DNA from: JACZUI01 sp965216725
GTDB taxonomy: Bacteria; Actinomycetota; Acidimicrobiia; Spongiisociales; ZC4RG35
Assembly: GCA_965216725.1 (NCBI GenBank)
Contig: CBDCGI010000001.1
Span: 58,545 to 122,544, forward strand
Reading direction: 5' to 3'
DNA length: 64,000 nt
Each line of letters begins with the position of its first letter. Within the stretch, counting starts at the first letter, position 1. Position numbers and translations under genes: made by a program. Positions 33,377 through 42,316 of this stretch are shown here, one piece after another. The notes beneath the pieces are model-generated. The model had not been told where the DNA came from. It did no database searches and saw only the letters and a program-made list of their open reading frames with translations.

Positions 33377-34017
33377 TGGGACACCGGCCGCATCTCTTCC
33401 TCGGCGAGACATGGGCAGATAACCAGATTCCGGTCTCTTCGGACCAAGTCCGTCACCTGGAGAAGGTGCTCAGGAAGAGAGGGCCGACCTCGGTGACCTA
33501 CACCGACGGCAGCGGGACAATGGGTGAGGGAATCTACGCAGGCGGGCAGGTGACTCGCGGCGAAGAGCGGTCAGTGGATCGTTTATCGCAGGTGGTGGTG
33601 GCGGTGGCACCCCCAAAAGGCAAGGACCGTCAACGCTTCCTCGTCGAGAAGCTGCAAGAGCTGGGCGCCAAGCGGCTCATTTGGCTCAATGCGACATTTG
33701 GAGAAGGAACACCGCCCAGGGCCGAGCGGTCCCGAGCATGGGCCGCAGAGGCTCTGCAGCAGTCGCGCGGATCCTGGCTCATTGGCGTCGAGGACTCCCT
33801 CTCGGATTGGTCGACACTCCCAGGTCCGCTGGTTGTTTGCGACCCAAGCGGTTCGAAACGGCCCATCGAGGCGAAAACGGTGGTGATCGGCCCCGAAGGC
33901 GGCTGGGCGCCCGGTGAAATCCCTGATGGTGCTGAGACCTGGTCGCTCGGTCCCAATGTGCTCAGAGTTGAAACTGCCGCGGTGGTTGCTGTTTCGCGTT
34001 GGGCACATCAATGGTAA
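33376..34017 (+). CDS. rsmE: 16S rRNA (uracil1498-N3)-methyltransferase
   Basis: 213 residues from ATG 33376. SPOUT methyltransferase of the RsmE type: 'HLFLGETW...VSSDQVRHLEKVLRKRGP' (PUA-like N-terminus), 'VVVAVAPPKGKDRQRFLVEKLQELGAKRLIWL' , and the knot 'VVIGPEGGWAPGEIPDGAETWSLGPNVLRVETAAVVAVS' with the SAM-binding G-P-E-G-G and L-G-x-x-V-L-R-x-E-T-A motifs. The catalytic residues are conserved, although the N-terminal domain is somewhat short. The enzyme methylates U1498 of 16S rRNA. The hrcA-dnaJ-rsmE order is a common arrangement. Confidence 0.93.
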   Translation: MGHRPHLFLGETWADNQIPVSSDQVRHLEKVLRKRGPTSVTYTDGSGTMGEGIYAGGQVTRGEERSVDRLSQVVVAVAPPKGKDRQRFLVEKLQELGAKRLIWLNATFGEGTPPRAERSRAWAAEALQQSRGSWLIGVEDSLSDWSTLPGPLVVCDPSGSKRPIEAKTVVIGPEGGWAPGEIPDGAETWSLGPNVLRVETAAVVAVSRWAHQW

Positions 34018-34067
34018 TGACGGGCCCCGCGCGGTAGTCTCTAGGCGGGCTTAGGGAGAGCGTTGGT

Positions 34068-34478
34068 TTGACAGACGAATTCAGCGCTTCCTTGGGGGGC
34101 AGGCTGCGCGCCGCAAGGCGTCAACGAGGTTGGTCCCTCGGGGAGGTCGAAAGCTTGACCGAAGGTGAGTACAAGGCGTCCGTCGTGGGCGCCTACGAGC
34201 GCGGAGAAAGGGCGATCAGCGTTCAGAGATTCGTCCGGCTCGCCGAGATCTACCAGGTAGAGGCAGCAAGCCTTCTGCCAGCCAACGGCGACAGCTCAGG
34301 GGTCATCATCGATCTCGACCTGGTGTCGGGGGAAAGCGGTGACGATCTCGTGGATCGCTACCTGGCGGCAATTCAGCTGCTTCGTCGCGACGAGAACCCG
34401 CATGAGGTCCGAGACAGCGACAAAGCACTCATCGCTTCCCTTCTCGAGTCTTCGCAGAAGGCAACCACCAGGACCTGA
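34068..34478 (+). CDS. BldD-like helix-turn-helix regulator
   Basis: 136 residues from TTG 34068. The N-terminal half 'LGGRLRAARRQRGWSLGEVESLTEGEYKASVVGAYERGERAISVQRFVRLAEIYQVEAASLLP' closely follows the DNA-binding half of BldD, the Streptomyces developmental master regulator. The C-terminal half is short. It contains R106-R-D108 and R115-D-S-D118 separated by six residues, resembling the RxD-x8-RxxD motif with which BldD binds cyclic-di-GMP, but with a spacer two residues shorter. A role in developmental or c-di-GMP-linked regulation is thus possible but not certain. It is located between rsmE and phoH. Confidence 0.75.
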   Translation: MTDEFSASLGGRLRAARRQRGWSLGEVESLTEGEYKASVVGAYERGERAISVQRFVRLAEIYQVEAASLLPANGDSSGVIIDLDLVSGESGDDLVDRYLAAIQLLRRDENPHEVRDSDKALIASLLESSQKATTRT

Positions 34479-34555
34479 CTCCGACCGATAACAGTGGTCG
34501 AAATCCCGACAGCGGGTAGAATCTTGGCTGACGTCGCAGTGTTGACGTCGTTCTT

Positions 34556-35527
34556 TTGTCCTCAGATCAAACCGAATCACGTTTGCGCGTGCCCAGCCAG
34601 CATCTGATGCTGGAACTGCTTGGCGACGCGGACCGGCACCTCCGACAGATAGAGGAGAACTTCCCCGAGGTGCGATTTGTCGCGCGCGGCGACGAGATCG
34701 CTCTCGTCGGTGACCAATCCGACGTCGGTCTCGCCCGAACCGTCCTCGACGAGCTCTTGATCCTCGTTCAGGAAGGACAAGCCCTCGATACCTCCCGTGT
34801 CACCGAGGTGGTGCACATGGTGAGGAATGACGTTCCGAGCCCGTCAGGCGTGCTCCGCGACGGGATTCCGGTCGGACGCGGTCGCATGATCCGCCCCAAG
34901 ACCCACGGCCAGCAGCGGTACATCGAGGCGATCAGAGAGAACACGCTGACTTTCGGCATCGGCCCCGCCGGCACCGGCAAGACCTATCTGGCGATGGCGG
35001 CAGCGGTGGATTCGCTGGTGAACGGTCGTGTGCGGAGGATCATTCTCACCCGACCGGCCGTTGAGGCCGGAGAGCGCCTCGGGTTCTTGCCGGGAGACCT
35101 CACTGCCAAAGTGGACCCGTATCTTCGTCCTTTGTACGACGCTTTGTGGGACATGCTCGGCCCGATGGAGACGGCGGATCTGATCGACCGGGGAACCATC
35201 GAGATAGCCCCGCTCGCTTATATGAGAGGTCGAACACTCAACGATGCGTGTGTGATCCTGGATGAAGCACAGAACACGACGCCGGAGCAAATGAAGATGT
35301 TCCTGACGCGCCTCGGCTTCAATTCCAAGATGATCATCACAGGTGACGCCACCCAGACCGACCTGGGTGACAACCGTGCTTCTGGTCTCAAGGTCGTTCG
35401 CGAAATCCTCCGGGAGATACCTGGCGTCGCCTTCGTCGAGTTGGGGGCAAGAGACGTTGTGCGACATCGCATAGTGGCGTCGATTGTCGAGGCGTATGCC
35501 GCTTACGACCGAGGAAAGACGTCGTGA
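34556..35527 (+). CDS. phoH: PhoH family ATPase
   Basis: 323 residues from TTG 34556. An N-terminal small domain precedes the P-loop ATPase: Walker A 'FGIGPAGTGKTYLAMAAAVDSL', 'IILTRPAVEAGERLGFLPGDL', Walker B 'ACVILDEAQNTTPEQMKMFLTRLG', and 'KMIITGDATQTDLG'. This is the PhoH/PhoL type that in most bacteria stands just before ybeY and is linked to RNA and ribosome metabolism. Here an HD phosphohydrolase gene is in between and overlaps its stop by four bases, the same order as seen in many Firmicutes and Actinobacteria. Confidence 0.94.
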   Translation: MSSDQTESRLRVPSQHLMLELLGDADRHLRQIEENFPEVRFVARGDEIALVGDQSDVGLARTVLDELLILVQEGQALDTSRVTEVVHMVRNDVPSPSGVLRDGIPVGRGRMIRPKTHGQQRYIEAIRENTLTFGIGPAGTGKTYLAMAAAVDSLVNGRVRRIILTRPAVEAGERLGFLPGDLTAKVDPYLRPLYDALWDMLGPMETADLIDRGTIEIAPLAYMRGRTLNDACVILDEAQNTTPEQMKMFLTRLGFNSKMIITGDATQTDLGDNRASGLKVVREILREIPGVAFVELGARDVVRHRIVASIVEAYAAYDRGKTS

Positions 35528-38037
35528 GCCGTCCGTGGGTCATCAGGGTTGCCACATTCTTGGCGACTGTGGTTGCAGCGTGGGGCGTTTTGTCCTGGGG
35601 CACCGAAGAAGCGTCGACCGAGCTTCAGGTGGGTGACCCAGCAGATCAAACGTATGAGGCGCAACGCGCAGCGACCGTTGTCGATTCCGCCGAGACCGAA
35701 CGGCTCCGGCAAGAGGCACGGGACGGTGTCGAGCCCATTTTGAGTCGAAGGAGTGACGTCGAAACCGAAGTCTTTGCCCTGATCGAGGCTCTCTTTGGCG
35801 ACGTGGCCCAGATGACTGTCGCTTCCACTCCCGAGATCGAACCACCTCCCACAACAAGCTCGACTACCACTACGACCCAGGCACCGCCCCCGGAAGGGTC
35901 CTCGACGACGACCACCGTGCCGCCGGCTCCGGCACAGCTGACGGGGACGGTGTACCTGGACGTTGATGGCGACGGAGCTTTCAACCCGGAGGCCGAAGGC
36001 CCTCAGGCTGATGTCGGCCTTTCGGGTGCCTTGGTCGAGGTGTCCACCCATGGGCAATCATTCGTCGCCGAAACCGACAGTGCCGGGGTGTGGTTCGCCG
36101 AAACTGACGCTGGGACCTCCATTGTGACCGTTGACATCGGGGCCGAGGCGGTACCCGACGGTTTTGTCATCGGAACCGACAATCGAAGCCAGACGATCAC
36201 TTGCGGGTCTGACGACTTGTGTGAGTCGGAGGCAGTCGGCCTGGTGGCCAACGTGAAGTCGACGGATGAAATCGTCGCCGAGTTCACCGAGCGCTATGCC
36301 TCCTTCTCGCTCGACACCGCTCAAACCCTCGCGATGGCCGCCAGGGACGATGTCGTCGCCGCCGCTCTCAACCAACCGAGCCACCTTGCCGTGATCTCGA
36401 ACGCAGCGGTCAACAGGGCCCAGCAGGAGTTCGGATTCTTGATCCGAGTCGAAGATCTCGCCGACGCCCGTGCCCGACAGTTGACCAACTCCCCCCGCGT
36501 CTTCTATCTGGATCAGCCTGATGACCTGGGCGGCGAGGCGGCGGGCGAGATCGTTGCCGAGTATCTCGCCCCGAACTATCTCGAAGACGAAGAGCAGACG
36601 AACGCCGCGAGAGACAGGGCGGCGGCCGAGGTAGACCAGGTAGAGGTCGAGTATCGGCCTAGCCAGGTGATTGTGGTCGAGGGCGAGACCATCACCGCAC
36701 TCCAGTTACAAGCCCTTCAGGACACGGGGGCGTTGGTCAGTCAGGTGCAGGCGCAAGGCGGGCTTTTGGCGGTGCTAGCGATCCTGGTTGCGGTCCTGGC
36801 CCTCTATCTCAACCGATTCCGGTCCGAGCTTTGGGCGCGTCCGAGGATGGTGGCTCTAATGGGGATCCTCGTCGTCGCTGCTGCGGCGGCGGTCAGGGCC
36901 ACGGTGCTCATAAGCGAGGAGACCAGCCTTTACGTGCTTCCGGCGGTGGCCTTTGGGCTGATGACCGCCGTGTTGTTCGACCAGCGGATCGCCGTTCTTA
37001 TGGCGGTGGCTGTAGGAGTTCTGACCGCAGCCGGGACCGGCGATCTCGGAATCACTGTTTACGCCGTGCTGGCGACCCTGGCACCGATCCCGTTTGTCAG
37101 CGCTGTCAGCAGTCGTGGGTCATTCCGTACTGCCGTGGTTTTCTCTAGCTTCACAGCAGCTGCCGCTGCCGGGGCTACAGCTTGGCTCTTCCACCTCGGG
37201 GCCAACGACTCTGCGCTCGAGGTGGTCGGCCTGGCGGCCCTTTGGGCCTTCGGGATCTCGGCCGTTGCATCACTTGTCGGGTTGGCTGCTCTTCAGTTCT
37301 TCGAGTCTGCCTTCGACATCACGACCTCGCTCAGTCTCCTCGATCTGACCGATCGCAACCATGAGGCCCTCCAATTGCTCCAGGACAAGGCCTTCGGCAC
37401 CTTCAACCACTCATTGATGGTGGGGACTCTCGCCGACGCCGCGGCCCGGGCGATAGGGGCCAACGCGTTGCTGGCGCGCGCGATGGCCTACTACCACGAC
37501 CTCGGCAAGACGGAGAATCCCAGCTACTACATAGAGAACCAATTTGGCATCCCCAATCCCCACGATGAGTTGTCTCCGGCCGAGTCGGCCGAGATCATTC
37601 GCGGGCATGTCACCGAAGGTGTCCGGCTCGCACGTCGTTACAAAATCCCGTCCGAAATTGCTGCAGCCATCGTCAGTCACCACGGTGACGGTGTCATGAG
37701 GTACTTCTACGAAAAGGCAAGATCCCAAGATCCAGACGTCGACCCATCCCTTTTCCGCCACATCGGGCACAAGCCCCGGACCTCCGAGACGGCGATCGTG
37801 ATGCTGGCAGACTCCCTCGAAGCCGCCTGCCGCGCCGTGTTCCAGACCGAAGAGCCCAACCCCGAGTCGATCGAGAAGGTAGTCAACCGGATCGTCGACG
37901 AGAAGCTGAGCGACGGCCAGCTTTCTGAATCTCCCCTGACCCTTGCCGACCTCACGAAAGTGAGAAGGGCCTTCCTCGAGTCGCTCGTCGGCCATTACCA
38001 TCAGCGCATCGCCTACCCGAACTTTCCCGGAAGCTGA
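35524..38037 (+). CDS. PgpH-like 7TM-HD phosphohydrolase with inserted SdrD-B-like domain
   Basis: 837 residues. N-terminal TM, an extracellular 7TMR-HDED-type domain, several TM helices from about residue 412 to 600, and a cytoplasmic HD domain: 'FNHSLMVGTLADAAARAIGANALLARAMAYYHDLGKTENPSYYIENQ' and 'SHHGDGVMRYFYEKA'. All the metal-binding His/Asp are present, so cyclic-di-AMP phosphodiesterase activity as for PgpH is expected. Unusually, between about residues 105 and 235 the extracellular part carries a Pro/Thr-rich linker, a 'GTVYLDVDGDGAFNPEAEG' SdrD-B-like (Cna-B type) module, and 'TITCGSDDLCES'. I take this as a domain insertion. The gene overlaps phoH and is followed by ybeY. Confidence 0.9.
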   Translation: MSRPWVIRVATFLATVVAAWGVLSWGTEEASTELQVGDPADQTYEAQRAATVVDSAETERLRQEARDGVEPILSRRSDVETEVFALIEALFGDVAQMTVASTPEIEPPPTTSSTTTTTQAPPPEGSSTTTTVPPAPAQLTGTVYLDVDGDGAFNPEAEGPQADVGLSGALVEVSTHGQSFVAETDSAGVWFAETDAGTSIVTVDIGAEAVPDGFVIGTDNRSQTITCGSDDLCESEAVGLVANVKSTDEIVAEFTERYASFSLDTAQTLAMAARDDVVAAALNQPSHLAVISNAAVNRAQQEFGFLIRVEDLADARARQLTNSPRVFYLDQPDDLGGEAAGEIVAEYLAPNYLEDEEQTNAARDRAAAEVDQVEVEYRPSQVIVVEGETITALQLQALQDTGALVSQVQAQGGLLAVLAILVAVLALYLNRFRSELWARPRMVALMGILVVAAAAAVRATVLISEETSLYVLPAVAFGLMTAVLFDQRIAVLMAVAVGVLTAAGTGDLGITVYAVLATLAPIPFVSAVSSRGSFRTAVVFSSFTAAAAAGATAWLFHLGANDSALEVVGLAALWAFGISAVASLVGLAALQFFESAFDITTSLSLLDLTDRNHEALQLLQDKAFGTFNHSLMVGTLADAAARAIGANALLARAMAYYHDLGKTENPSYYIENQFGIPNPHDELSPAESAEIIRGHVTEGVRLARRYKIPSEIAAAIVSHHGDGVMRYFYEKARSQDPDVDPSLFRHIGHKPRTSETAIVMLADSLEAACRAVFQTEEPNPESIEKVVNRIVDEKLSDGQLSESPLTLADLTKVRRAFLESLVGHYHQRIAYPNFPGS

Positions 38038-38074
38038 TGGACGACCCCTCGAGTCGAAAACCCATGGCTCGCCA

Positions 38075-38539
38075 GTGAGCGTCTTCCTGGCGGATGAACA
38101 AGGCCAGAATGTCGACCTCATCGGTTTGAGAAGTCTCGCCGAGCTGGTCTTGAAGGAGGAGTCCTACCCCGATTCTGCCGAATTGACGGTGCTCCTAGTC
38201 GAGGAAGGCGAGATGGCCTCCTACAACGCGAGGTTTCTCGAGCGGGATGGCCCTACTGATGTTCTGGCCTTCCCGGTTGAGGATCTCGAGGCGGGTCGCG
38301 TGCCGGATCTCGATCCGTCGGGACCACCTCTGATACTGGGCGACGTGATCATCTCACCTCCGTACGTAAACCGTCAGGCCGAGGAACTTGGCGTGCGATT
38401 CGAAGACGAGATGGCTCTGATGGTCACACACGGCACATTGCACCTTCTCGGCTACGACCACGTCGCCGACGGGGACGCCGAAGTCATGGAAAGCCGCGAA
38501 CGAGAGCTGCTGGCCCTCGTCGGAAAGACGAGGAGATGA
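38075..38539 (+). CDS. ybeY: Endoribonuclease YbeY
   Basis: 154 residues from GTG 38075. 'LVEEGEMASYNARFLERDGPTDVLAFPVED' is the conserved central strand-turn and 'MALMVTHGTLHLLGYDH' carries the zinc motif H-x3-H-x5-H. YbeY takes part in 16S rRNA 3'-end maturation and ribosome quality control. It sits 37 bp after the HD phosphohydrolase and overlaps the CBS-domain transporter start by four bases, the conserved phoH-ybeY-corC-era order. Confidence 0.95.
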   Translation: MSVFLADEQGQNVDLIGLRSLAELVLKEESYPDSAELTVLLVEEGEMASYNARFLERDGPTDVLAFPVEDLEAGRVPDLDPSGPPLILGDVIISPPYVNRQAEELGVRFEDEMALMVTHGTLHLLGYDHVADGDAEVMESRERELLALVGKTRR

Positions 38540-39714
38540 TGCCGGCAGTCACCGGTCTGTCTGTGCTGGCGCTTCTCGTGGCCTTCTGGCTGCGAGCCTC
38601 CGCTACCGCACTAACCCGTGTGCCCCGGGCAGATGCCCTCCGCGACGCCTCGGATGGCGTCCCCGGGGCGGCGAAGGTGGCCGCTCTCCTCGAAGACCGA
38701 GAGATCATCAACCCGGCGGTGGGAGTGGCGGCGTCGGCCCTGTTGGTGTTGTCGGCGGTGCTGGGTGTGGCGGTGTTCTCCGACGACCGTGACGCCGGCG
38801 AGACCTTGGGCATGGCCTTGGTGGTTGGAATGGTGGTCTTCCTGGTTGGCGATTTGATTCCGAGAGGTGTCGGGCGGAGGGCATCCAGGCCGCTGGCATA
38901 TCGGTCGGCACGAGCGATAGCGGTGGCCATAGCGGTCGGGGGATGGGCCAATGATCTCCTACCCGAGGAGGAGGTGGACGACCCAGAAGCTCAGGAAATC
39001 GAAGACGAGTCGGACGAGCAGGAACGGGACATGATCGACTCTGTTCTCGAGTTCGGCGAGACCATCGTCCGCGAGGTGATGACCCCGCGTCCGGATATGA
39101 CGAGCGTTGAGGTGACCGCCCGGCTCGACGAGTTGGTAACACGTGCCTCCGAAGCCGGGTTCTCCAGGATCCCGGTCACCAGCGAGGGAGACGTCGTCGG
39201 ACTGGTCATCGTCAAGGATCTCCTCCCCGCCTTGTCCGAAGGACACAAGCCATTGCTGGCGGAGGTGATGCGACCCGTGGAGTTCGTCCCGGAAACCAAA
39301 CTCGCATCGTCCTTGCTTGCCGAGATGCAGGAGTCGCACACGCACATGGTGGTGGTCGTCGACGAATACGGAGATGTTGCCGGTCTGGTCACCATCGAGG
39401 ACTTGCTGGAGGAACTCGTCGGAGAAATCGCTGATGAGACTGATGAAGAGGAGACGTTCATCGTCGCCAACGGCGAGCAGAATTGGGTTGTCGACGCCCG
39501 TCTGGCGGTTGACGATCTCGCAGACGCTGCCGGTATAGAGCTTCCCGGAGAAGCCTGGGACACAGTCGGCGGGCTGGTGATGGGGCTCGCAGAACGCGTT
39601 CCTGAAGAAGGTGAGACGTTCGCGCACGGCGGTCTGGCACTCACCGTGCTGAAGATGCAGGGTCGGCGCGTGTCAGAAGTAGAGGTCTCCGTCGACGAGG
39701 TGGTCGACAGCTGA
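38536..39714 (+). CDS. CNNM/HlyC-CorC family transporter with CBS pair
   Basis: 392 residues. About three to four N-terminal TM helices (DUF21-like: 'VTGLSVLALLVAFWLRASATAL', 'ALLVLSAVLGVAVF', 'MALVVGMVVFLVGDLIPRGVG') are followed by two CBS domains ('MTPRPDMTSV...FSRIPVTSEGDVVGLVIVKDLL', 'MVVVVDEYGDVAGLVTIEDLLEELVGEI') and the CorC_HlyC domain ending 'VSVDEVVDS'. Members are implicated in magnesium or sodium transport. The DUF21 region is more divergent than usual (no clear 'E-x-A-x-x-A' stretch). The start is ATG 38536 or 38539. The stop overlaps the era start. Confidence 0.9.
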   Translation: MMPAVTGLSVLALLVAFWLRASATALTRVPRADALRDASDGVPGAAKVAALLEDREIINPAVGVAASALLVLSAVLGVAVFSDDRDAGETLGMALVVGMVVFLVGDLIPRGVGRRASRPLAYRSARAIAVAIAVGGWANDLLPEEEVDDPEAQEIEDESDEQERDMIDSVLEFGETIVREVMTPRPDMTSVEVTARLDELVTRASEAGFSRIPVTSEGDVVGLVIVKDLLPALSEGHKPLLAEVMRPVEFVPETKLASSLLAEMQESHTHMVVVVDEYGDVAGLVTIEDLLEELVGEIADETDEEETFIVANGEQNWVVDARLAVDDLADAAGIELPGEAWDTVGGLVMGLAERVPEEGETFAHGGLALTVLKMQGRRVSEVEVSVDEVVDS

Positions 39715-40607
39715 TGCGTTCTGGCTTCGTGCCGGTCGTCGGCCGGCCGAATGTCGGGAAATCCACGCTGGTGAATCAGATGGTGGGGGACAAGGTCTCG
39801 ATCATCTCGTCCCGTCCCCAGACCACACGGAACGCCATCCGGGGAGTGGTGACCGGGCCCGATCCCGACTCGCCTCAATACCAGGTTGTTCTGCTCGACA
39901 CCCCCGGTCTGCACAAACCGAGAACCGAGCTGGGAAACAGGCTCAATGCTCTTGTCTATAGGACGCTGGCGGAGGCCGACGCAATCGTCTTCGTGCTAGA
40001 CGCAACGATGCCGATAGGCCCGGGAGATCGGCGCATAGCCGATCGACTGCGGCAATCAGAGGCTCGGGTGGTGGTTGCGGTCAACAAAGTCGATCGCGCC
40101 GGTCGGGACGCCATTGCCCAACAACTGGCCGAGGCGGGAGCATGGGACTTCGAGGCCTATGTTCCGGTATCGGCGAAGACGGGAGATGGGGTGAGCTCCC
40201 TCGCCGAGGAACTGATTGTGAGGATGCCAGAAGGGCCCATGTATTTCCCGGCCGGGATGACATCCGACCAGCCGGAGGCATTGGTGATCGCCGAAGTGGT
40301 GAGGGAGAAGTTCCTCGACCGCCTTCGCGACGAGGTGCCCCATTCGCTGGCGGTCCGGGTCGAGGACGTCGAGCAACGTCCCGATGGGTTGATCGACATT
40401 GCGGCTGACGTGATCGTGGAGCGCAAGAGCCAAAAGGGGATCGTGATCGGGAAAGGCGGCTCCCTGTTGAAGAGGGCCGGCATCGAGGCACGTCAGGATC
40501 TGGAGAGGATTCTCGGAGCGCAAATCAACCTCATGCTGCATGTCACCGTTGAAAAGGAGTGGCAGCGGCGGCCTCAGTTGCTGGATCGGCTCGGGTTCGA
40601 GAAGTAG
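39714..40607 (+). CDS. era: GTPase Era
   Basis: 297 residues. G1 'GRPNVGKSTLVNQMVGDKVSIIS', switch I 'SSRPQTTRNAIRGVVTG', G3 'LLDTPGLHKPR', G4 'NKVDRA', G5 'VSAKTGDGVSSL', then the KH domain with 'QKGIVIGKGGSLLKRAGIEARQDLERILG'. The length and features are normal for Era, which binds the 3' end of 16S rRNA during 30S maturation. It lies after corB/C as in many genomes; in this window recO follows only after three short unrelated genes. Confidence 0.96.
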   Translation: MRSGFVPVVGRPNVGKSTLVNQMVGDKVSIISSRPQTTRNAIRGVVTGPDPDSPQYQVVLLDTPGLHKPRTELGNRLNALVYRTLAEADAIVFVLDATMPIGPGDRRIADRLRQSEARVVVAVNKVDRAGRDAIAQQLAEAGAWDFEAYVPVSAKTGDGVSSLAEELIVRMPEGPMYFPAGMTSDQPEALVIAEVVREKFLDRLRDEVPHSLAVRVEDVEQRPDGLIDIAADVIVERKSQKGIVIGKGGSLLKRAGIEARQDLERILGAQINLMLHVTVEKEWQRRPQLLDRLGFEK

Positions 40608-40709
40608 CAAGACCCAGTTCACGTGGTCGGATGCCAGGTTTCAGTCCTCATTCCACGTCGCAGCCCTGGAATCTCACTTCACGAGTATCGCCGGTCTAGC
40701 GTCCCTGAC

Positions 40710-41525
40710 ATGGACCAAAGCGACTACAGGTTTCTCAGGCTCGAACTCGCCGCGACCGGAGTGCTGGAGGTGACTCTTGGTAACGAGGACAAGCTCAACG
40801 CGGTCACCGAGGAAGGGCATGGGGAGCTGACGCGAGTGTGGAACGAAATCGATGCGGATCCCGAGGTTCGCTCAGTGTTGCTGAGAGCCGATGGACGGGC
40901 CTTCTCTGCTGGGGGTGACTACGAGATGATCGAGAGGATCATCGGTGATCCCCAAACGCATCGTCGGGTCCTCAAAGAAGCGCGGGAATTGGTACGGAAC
41001 CTGATCGAGTGCTCCAAGCCAATCGTGTCAGCCATAAACGGCCCCGCCGTCGGGGCAGGCCTGGCAGCAGCTCTCTTGGCCGACATTCCAATCGCGGCGG
41101 AGTCCGCTCTCATCCTCGACGGTCACACGACGTTGGGGGTGGCTGCCGGCGATCATGCAGTGGTCATTTGGCCCCTCCTGGTGGGGATGGCCAAAGCCAA
41201 GTACCACCTCCTCATAAATGAGCCGCTGACCGGGGCTGAGGCGGAGCGTCTCGGGTTGGTGGCCAAGGTGGTTCCGGACGACGAGCTCGACGAATTCGCC
41301 CGCAACTTGGCATCGCGTCTTGCAGCCGGCTCCGCGGACGCCGTTCGCTGGACCAAGCACACGCTCAACCATTGGTTGAGATCGGCCTATGCCGCTTTCG
41401 ACGCATCAGTGGCCTACGAGTTCCTTGGCTTCCTCGGGCCCGACGCTGACGAGGGCCTTGCCGCTGCCAGGGAGAAGCGTGCGCCCGACTTCAACCCACC
41501 GAGAGCGGGGGACTCCGGTGGATGA
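40710..41525 (+). CDS. Enoyl-CoA hydratase/isomerase family protein
   Basis: 271 residues from ATG 40710 (MDQSDYRFLRL). Crotonase fold: 'SVLLRADGRAFSAGGDYEMIERI' (oxyanion-hole Ala-Gly-Gly), 'CSKPIVSAINGPAVGAGLAAALLADIPIAAESALI' and 'GVAAGDHAVVIWPLLVGMAKAKYHLLINEPLTGAEAERLGLV'. The G-H-T-T-L-G-V-A-A-G-D loop lacks the Glu that hydratases normally place after 'F', suggesting another crotonase reaction or a changed active site. The gene is inserted in the era-recO interval and overlaps the cupin gene by 8 bp, so both may form a small operon. Confidence 0.88.
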   Translation: MDQSDYRFLRLELAATGVLEVTLGNEDKLNAVTEEGHGELTRVWNEIDADPEVRSVLLRADGRAFSAGGDYEMIERIIGDPQTHRRVLKEARELVRNLIECSKPIVSAINGPAVGAGLAAALLADIPIAAESALILDGHTTLGVAAGDHAVVIWPLLVGMAKAKYHLLINEPLTGAEAERLGLVAKVVPDDELDEFARNLASRLAAGSADAVRWTKHTLNHWLRSAYAAFDASVAYEFLGFLGPDADEGLAAAREKRAPDFNPPRAGDSGG

Positions 41526-41967
41526 CGGCCTGGTCCTGCAGCCCGGAGAAGGGGAGACAATCGGAATCGGGGCGTCGACCGTCCGCCTGCTGGCGGTCGG
41601 AAAGGACACCGGAGATGTATCGAGCGCAGAGGAGATCGGCGTGCCGCCGGGTTTCGAAGGACCACCGCCTCATCGTCACGAAGTGACCGCACATGCGTGG
41701 TACGTGGCAGAGGGGGCATTGGTTCTCACAGTGGGAATGACCACGGCCGAGGTTCAAGAGGGCGGGTTCGTATTCGTCCCACGGAACTCGAGACATACGT
41801 TTGCCAATCCATCTCACAGCTGGGCCCGGATGGTTCAGTTCAGCACGCCGTCGGGCTTTGAGACTTACCTTCGCGAATTGAGTGCCAGCTTCCCTCCGGG
41901 GAGCGAAATCGAGCGCGATCGAATAGTTGAGATCATGGCCAGGCACGACACCTACCCGGTTGAGTGA
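41518..41967 (+). CDS. Cupin domain protein
   Basis: 149 residues from GTG 41518. A single cupin: motif 1 'PPHRHEVTAHAWYVAEGALVLTVGM' (H-x-H-x3-4-H/E) and motif 2 'GGFVFVPRNSRHTFANPS' (P-x-x-x-x-H). Metal binding is likely; the reaction is not identifiable. It overlaps the crotonase gene upstream. The coupling hints at action on the same small-molecule pathway, but there is no direct evidence. Confidence 0.83.
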   Translation: MDDGLVLQPGEGETIGIGASTVRLLAVGKDTGDVSSAEEIGVPPGFEGPPPHRHEVTAHAWYVAEGALVLTVGMTTAEVQEGGFVFVPRNSRHTFANPSHSWARMVQFSTPSGFETYLRELSASFPPGSEIERDRIVEIMARHDTYPVE

Positions 41968-41987
41968 CGCGTGAGGCTCCGAACCGT

Positions 41988-42239
41988 CTAGGTCAGCCCG
42001 TCGAAACGGTCGGCCAGGTCGAGGTCCCGCGCGGTGAGGCCAGCCTCGGAATGTGTCGACAGTGCCAGGGTCACCTTGTTCCACCTGACGTCGATATCGG
42101 GGTGATGGTCGACTCTTTCGGCCGACAGGGCAACCCGTGCCACAAACCCCATCGCCTCATTGAAATCGGAGAACTCGTATGTCCGGCTTATCTCAACTCC
42201 CACACGCTCCCACTCTTCGATGTTCTTCAAGGAACGCAT
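41988..42239 (-). CDS. Pterin-4a-carbinolamine dehydratase
   Basis: 83 residues: 'FSDFNEAMGFVARVALSAERVDHHPDIDVRWNKVTLALSTHSEAGLTARDLDLADRFDGL'. The H-H-P-D-I and 'W..V...L.TH..GGLT..D..lA' motifs match 4a-hydroxytetrahydrobiopterin dehydratase (PhhB/PCD). No pterin-dependent aromatic hydroxylase is in this window, and in many bacteria this fold has an undetermined role. It is convergent with the cupin gene and divergent from recO. Confidence 0.9.
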   Translation of the reverse strand: MRSLKNIEEWERVGVEISRTYEFSDFNEAMGFVARVALSAERVDHHPDIDVRWNKVTLALSTHSEAGLTARDLDLADRFDGLT

Positions 42240-42316
42240 CGATTTCTGTATCTGACACCAGAGCCATGAGGGTTGACGCTAGCTGAGCTGGATGAGATGG
42301 ATACCCTGACTTGTTC

